From NCBI RefSeq assembly GCF_000093025.1, contig NC_014207.1, positions 434,001 to 498,000 on the forward strand: DNA of 64,000 bases, given 5' to 3'. Shown here in pieces: positions 61,494-64,000 of the stretch. The position numbers were made by a program, and so were the translations under genes. The notes under the pieces are model-generated. The model saw nothing but the letters and a program-made list of their open reading frames with translations, did no database searches and was not told where the DNA came from. How positions within the stretch are numbered: position 1 is the stretch's first letter; each line of letters starts with the position of its first letter. The DNA is from Methylotenera versatilis 301 (GTDB lineage Bacteria > Pseudomonadota > Gammaproteobacteria > Burkholderiales > Methylophilaceae).

Positions 61494-62867
61494 TCAGCCT
61501 GCACTAGGCGAGTCAATTCGGAATGATATACGCACCAGTAGTCCCTTGCCTTTGGTAGGTGTTGTTAATATGAGCTTTGCTCCGTGAATTTGTGTTATGT
61601 CATTCACAATTGCCAAGCCTAGTCCGCTACCGAAGCCTTTAGCTTGGCTACCGCGAGAAAAGCGTTTTAGCACCTTTTGCCGCTCTTCAAAATCTATTCC
61701 TGGGCCATCATCCTCTACTTCAAGAATAGCTGATTGCTCTAGAACATAGGTTTTTACAGTAATTTGAGTACTTTTACCCGCATGTTCAATCGAGTTATGG
61801 ATAAGATTCGACAATAACTCTTGAAGTAAAGTTGATTGCCCATATACGGGAGCTGTAAGTAATTGAAACCCTAAATCAATGCCAGCTGAGAACGCTAGGC
61901 TAGACCACTCATTTGCAGCTTCAGCACCAATATCCTTGAGGTTGATATGTTTAAACTCCGTTGAATTTTGGCTATTGGGATCTGCACGGGCAATCGCCAA
62001 TAATTGGTTTGCTAACTTCGCAGCACGGCTTGCTGAGCGATTGAGGCGCTCTAGTGTGGTATTCAGCGATTTTGGATGAGGTTCCAGCAATGCTAGCTCC
62101 GATTCTGTTTGAAGCGCCGTGAGCGGAGTGCGAAGCTGGTGAGCTGCATCGGCGAGAAATGCCTTCTGTGCATTACTTGCGTCACTAAGTTGTTTGAACA
62201 GATGATTGAGTGTTGTAATGAGTGGCTGTAATTCAGATGGTGCATGCGGTAAGCTTATAGCTTGCAGGTCAGAAAAACTTCGATCGGCAAGTTGAGCACG
62301 GAGGTCCTGCATAGGTTTTAAGCCATGTTTTACTGCAATCAGAACCACTGCTGTTGTAGTCAAACCCAATACCAGAATCGACAGTAGGGTGGTAATAAGT
62401 GCTTGAGTCTGTGCCTTGTCCCTTTTACGCAGAGTTTCTGCAACCCGCACTTGACAGGGGTTTTGGCCACAAGCTACCCCATACATCACCATACGCAGTG
62501 CATGACCGTTGATTTCACGATCGATAAAGCGCAACTCGCCCGCAGCAATTTTATCTTCAGGGGTGTTAAGTGCAGGATCTCCCGCGATTACCTTGCCATC
62601 AGGGGATGCAACCAGAAAAAATTCAGTATCAATTTGATCTGTGCGGAGCAGATGTACCGCTTCATCTGTCATTTTGAAATGAATGCTTTTCCCATCTACT
62701 TTTAAGAAGCTTGAAACTGCAATGGCATAATCACCGAGTTGATGATCAAACTCTTGCTTCGCCGGTCTGAGTGATAACCAATATTGGAATGTTGCAGCCA
62801 CAGGAGCAATAACTAGCATTGGTACTATAAGCCAGATAAGCAACTGCTGTTTAAGGCTGGACTCCAT
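61494..62867 (-). CDS. Sensor histidine kinase, QseC-like
   Basis: 457 aa. Membrane helix (about 10-30), a periplasmic 2CSK-type sensor (about 32-155, PAKQEFDHQLGDYAIAVSSFLKVDG) with a Cys pair (CGQNPC), a second helix (about 158-180), HAMP-like linker, HisKA with the phosphorylated His243 in ADAAHQLRTPL, and HATPase (ELLSNLIHNSIEH, DDGPGID, GSGLGLAIV). It starts 17 bp inside the end of the response-regulator gene, its partner. The signal is unknown; the extracytoplasmic Cys pair could sense redox or metal. Confidence 0.92.
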   Translation of the reverse strand: MESSLKQQLLIWLIVPMLVIAPVAATFQYWLSLRPAKQEFDHQLGDYAIAVSSFLKVDGKSIHFKMTDEAVHLLRTDQIDTEFFLVASPDGKVIAGDPALNTPEDKIAAGELRFIDREINGHALRMVMYGVACGQNPCQVRVAETLRKRDKAQTQALITTLLSILVLGLTTTAVVLIAVKHGLKPMQDLRAQLADRSFSDLQAISLPHAPSELQPLITTLNHLFKQLSDASNAQKAFLADAAHQLRTPLTALQTESELALLEPHPKSLNTTLERLNRSASRAAKLANQLLAIARADPNSQNSTEFKHINLKDIGAEAANEWSSLAFSAGIDLGFQLLTAPVYGQSTLLQELLSNLIHNSIEHAGKSTQITVKTYVLEQSAILEVEDDGPGIDFEERQKVLKRFSRGSQAKGFGSGLGLAIVNDITQIHGAKLILTTPTKGKGLLVRISFRIDSPSAG

Positions 62868-63534
62868 TGACGGACTCCTCTATAAGATAGCCAAATCCTC
62901 GTATTGTTCGAATTGAAATCCCCGCAGGAGTAAGTTTTGTTCTTAGCCGTGAAATGTAGACTTCAATTGCATTACTTGATGGTGCCTCATCCCAGTCAGA
63001 AATTGCTTCCAAAATCTGCTCCTTACTTACTACTTTGCCCAAATTGTTCAATATGTACACAAGCACAGCCCATTCTCGAGGTAATAGTTCGAGCGATTTA
63101 TCCGATAAATAGGCACGCTTGGCTGTCAAGTCTATACGCAAAATTCCGAATATAATTTCGTTATGTTGGCGGGTATGGAAGCGTCGCGTAATTGCTTGAA
63201 TGCGAGCAACTAACTCTTTCAAGGCAAATGGTTTTACCAAATAATCATCAGCACCAAGTTGAAATCCATATACTCGATCATCAATAGTATCTCGAGCTGT
63301 TAACATCAAAACTGGCAGTGAGTTATTTTGGGAACGCAAACTGTGCAAAATTTCGAAGCCGTCCATACCAGGCAAACCTACATCTAGAATGATTGCATCA
63401 TAGGAAACAAGGCCTATCATATTTATAACAGAGTCACCGTTTCTTACCCAATCAACAAACCACTGCTGAGAACGTAGCGCTCTTGCGGTACTTTCGCCTA
63501 AGTGAGTGTCATCTTCCACCAATAATATGCGCAT
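62851..63534 (-). CDS. OmpR-family response regulator, QseB-like
   Basis: 227 aa. Receiver domain with acidic pocket (EDD at 7-9), phosphorylated Asp51 in LDVGLPGMDG, Thr in MLTARDT and Lys in LVKPF. A winged-helix DNA-binding domain follows (about 128-222, ELLPREWAVLVYILNNLGKVVSKEQI). The kinase gene overlaps it by 17 bp. It is divergent from the partial outer-membrane protein gene at the window end, a likely target. Confidence 0.93.
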   Translation of the reverse strand: MRILLVEDDTHLGESTARALRSQQWFVDWVRNGDSVINMIGLVSYDAIILDVGLPGMDGFEILHSLRSQNNSLPVLMLTARDTIDDRVYGFQLGADDYLVKPFALKELVARIQAITRRFHTRQHNEIIFGILRIDLTAKRAYLSDKSLELLPREWAVLVYILNNLGKVVSKEQILEAISDWDEAPSSNAIEVYISRLRTKLTPAGISIRTIRGFGYLIEESVNGVQP

Positions 63535-63744
63535 TGTAAGTTCGCCGTTGAATTTCTTATTTTAAGTATAACTCAGTGATTCCAGCCTTGTTAGCTGTAC
63601 TTTGATGACTTCCAGTGGAAATTTTTGTAATGAAAGCTTGCTGAAAGGTTCTGTACATGTTCTTGCAAGGTTGCATCTGTAGAATCCGGCAATCTTGTTA
63701 TAAACAATACAACGGAACCACAAGTTCCTTAAAAGCAAATCCAT

Positions 63745-64000
63745 ATGACCAAGTGCATTAACATCTGCCTATCTAAAACTTTAAAAAAAATACGTCCATT
63801 ACGGCTCAAAGAAGAACGTAATTGCGAATACGTAAATTTTTATAGGTTTCAGTTTAAGCGTTTAGTTACTTTTCTGATGAGCTGCTGCATCATTTTTTCA
63901 ACTTTTTCCTACGCATCCGAACATTGCCAAACAGAAGCCCCACCAGCGGTTCTTACTAAGGATATTGCGCTGAATCGCTTATTGCAGTGCAACCTTGAAA
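63745..64000 (+). CDS. N-terminal part of a possible TolC-type outer-membrane efflux protein (partial)
   Basis: An open frame from ATG 63745 to the window end (85 codons). A hydrophobic signal-peptide-like segment (RLVTFLMSCCIIFSTFSYA, about 39-57) is followed by VLTKDIALNRLLQCNLE, which resembles the first helix of TolC/CzcC-like proteins. ATG 63877 inside the frame would give a shorter signal peptide; neither start has a good ribosome-binding site. The neighbouring two-component system fits control of an efflux operon. The call is tentative because so little is visible. Confidence 0.45.
   Translation, partial: MTKCINICLSKTLKKIRPLRLKEERNCEYVNFYRFQFKRLVTFLMSCCIIFSTFSYASEHCQTEAPPAVLTKDIALNRLLQCNLE

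Overview
The window is a chromosomal segment of a Gram-negative bacterium, most likely a betaproteobacterium of the Methylophilaceae/Methylotenera kind. The evidence is gene content and order: the homoserine kinase end followed by a BPSS1780-type membrane protein and uvrD, coq7 beside a DUF2322 gene, a full cytochrome c maturation (ccm) operon, and groESL with both a sigma32-type promoter and a CIRCE element. The genus is inference. No tRNA, rRNA, transposase, integrase or CRISPR array was seen.

Region by region. 1-3.5 kb: thrB end, membrane protein, uvrD, then a four-hairpin RNA candidate. 3.5-15.3 kb: three GGDEF-EAL (cyclic-di-GMP) proteins, the third in a TonB receptor / YfiR / membrane cyclase operon whose yfiR is split by a -1 frameshift exactly at a GGGAAAG heptamer. 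15.5-33.4 kb: housekeeping and stress genes (FKBP isomerases, groESL, aldo-keto reductase, phospholipase A, a frameshifted doxX, rlhA, bioA, dacB, OsmC, coq7, an Fe-S oxidoreductase, a C-terminal processing protease). 33.4-36.6 kb: NlpC/P60 lipoprotein, DinG-type helicase, TlpA thioredoxin.

36.6-56.8 kb is the striking part, a candidate electron-conduit island. It holds an FAD/2x[4Fe-4S] oxidoreductase, a b-type membrane protein, a 27-heme cytochrome built from eight three-heme modules, an outer-membrane barrel protein, a DUF5666 protein with GIGGTG repeats, a DUF6502 protein with a helix-turn-helix, a cytochrome with 34 CxxCH plus one CX4CH, a TPR/beta-barrel outer-membrane protein, and then ccmABCDEFGHI joined to the barrel gene by a TAATG overlap. 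Both cytochrome transcription units carry a 17-bp palindrome, GTGTGA-N5-TCACAC. At the 34-heme gene one copy fills the spacer of a near-consensus promoter and a second sits just after the start point. The likely regulator is the divergent DUF6502 protein. Together these genes look like a way of moving electrons between the cytoplasm or quinone pool and the cell surface, with heme-attachment machinery made alongside.

56.9-64 kb: pepN, a YbaL/Kef-type antiporter behind an 18-bp perfect inverted repeat, a QseBC-like two-component pair, and the start of what may be a TolC-type efflux protein.

Several genes (uvrD, bioA, the Fe-S oxidoreductase, NlpC/P60, the DinG-like helicase, DUF6502) lack a Shine-Dalgarno sequence and have a -10-like box 6-10 nt before the ATG, suggesting leaderless or nearly leaderless mRNAs.
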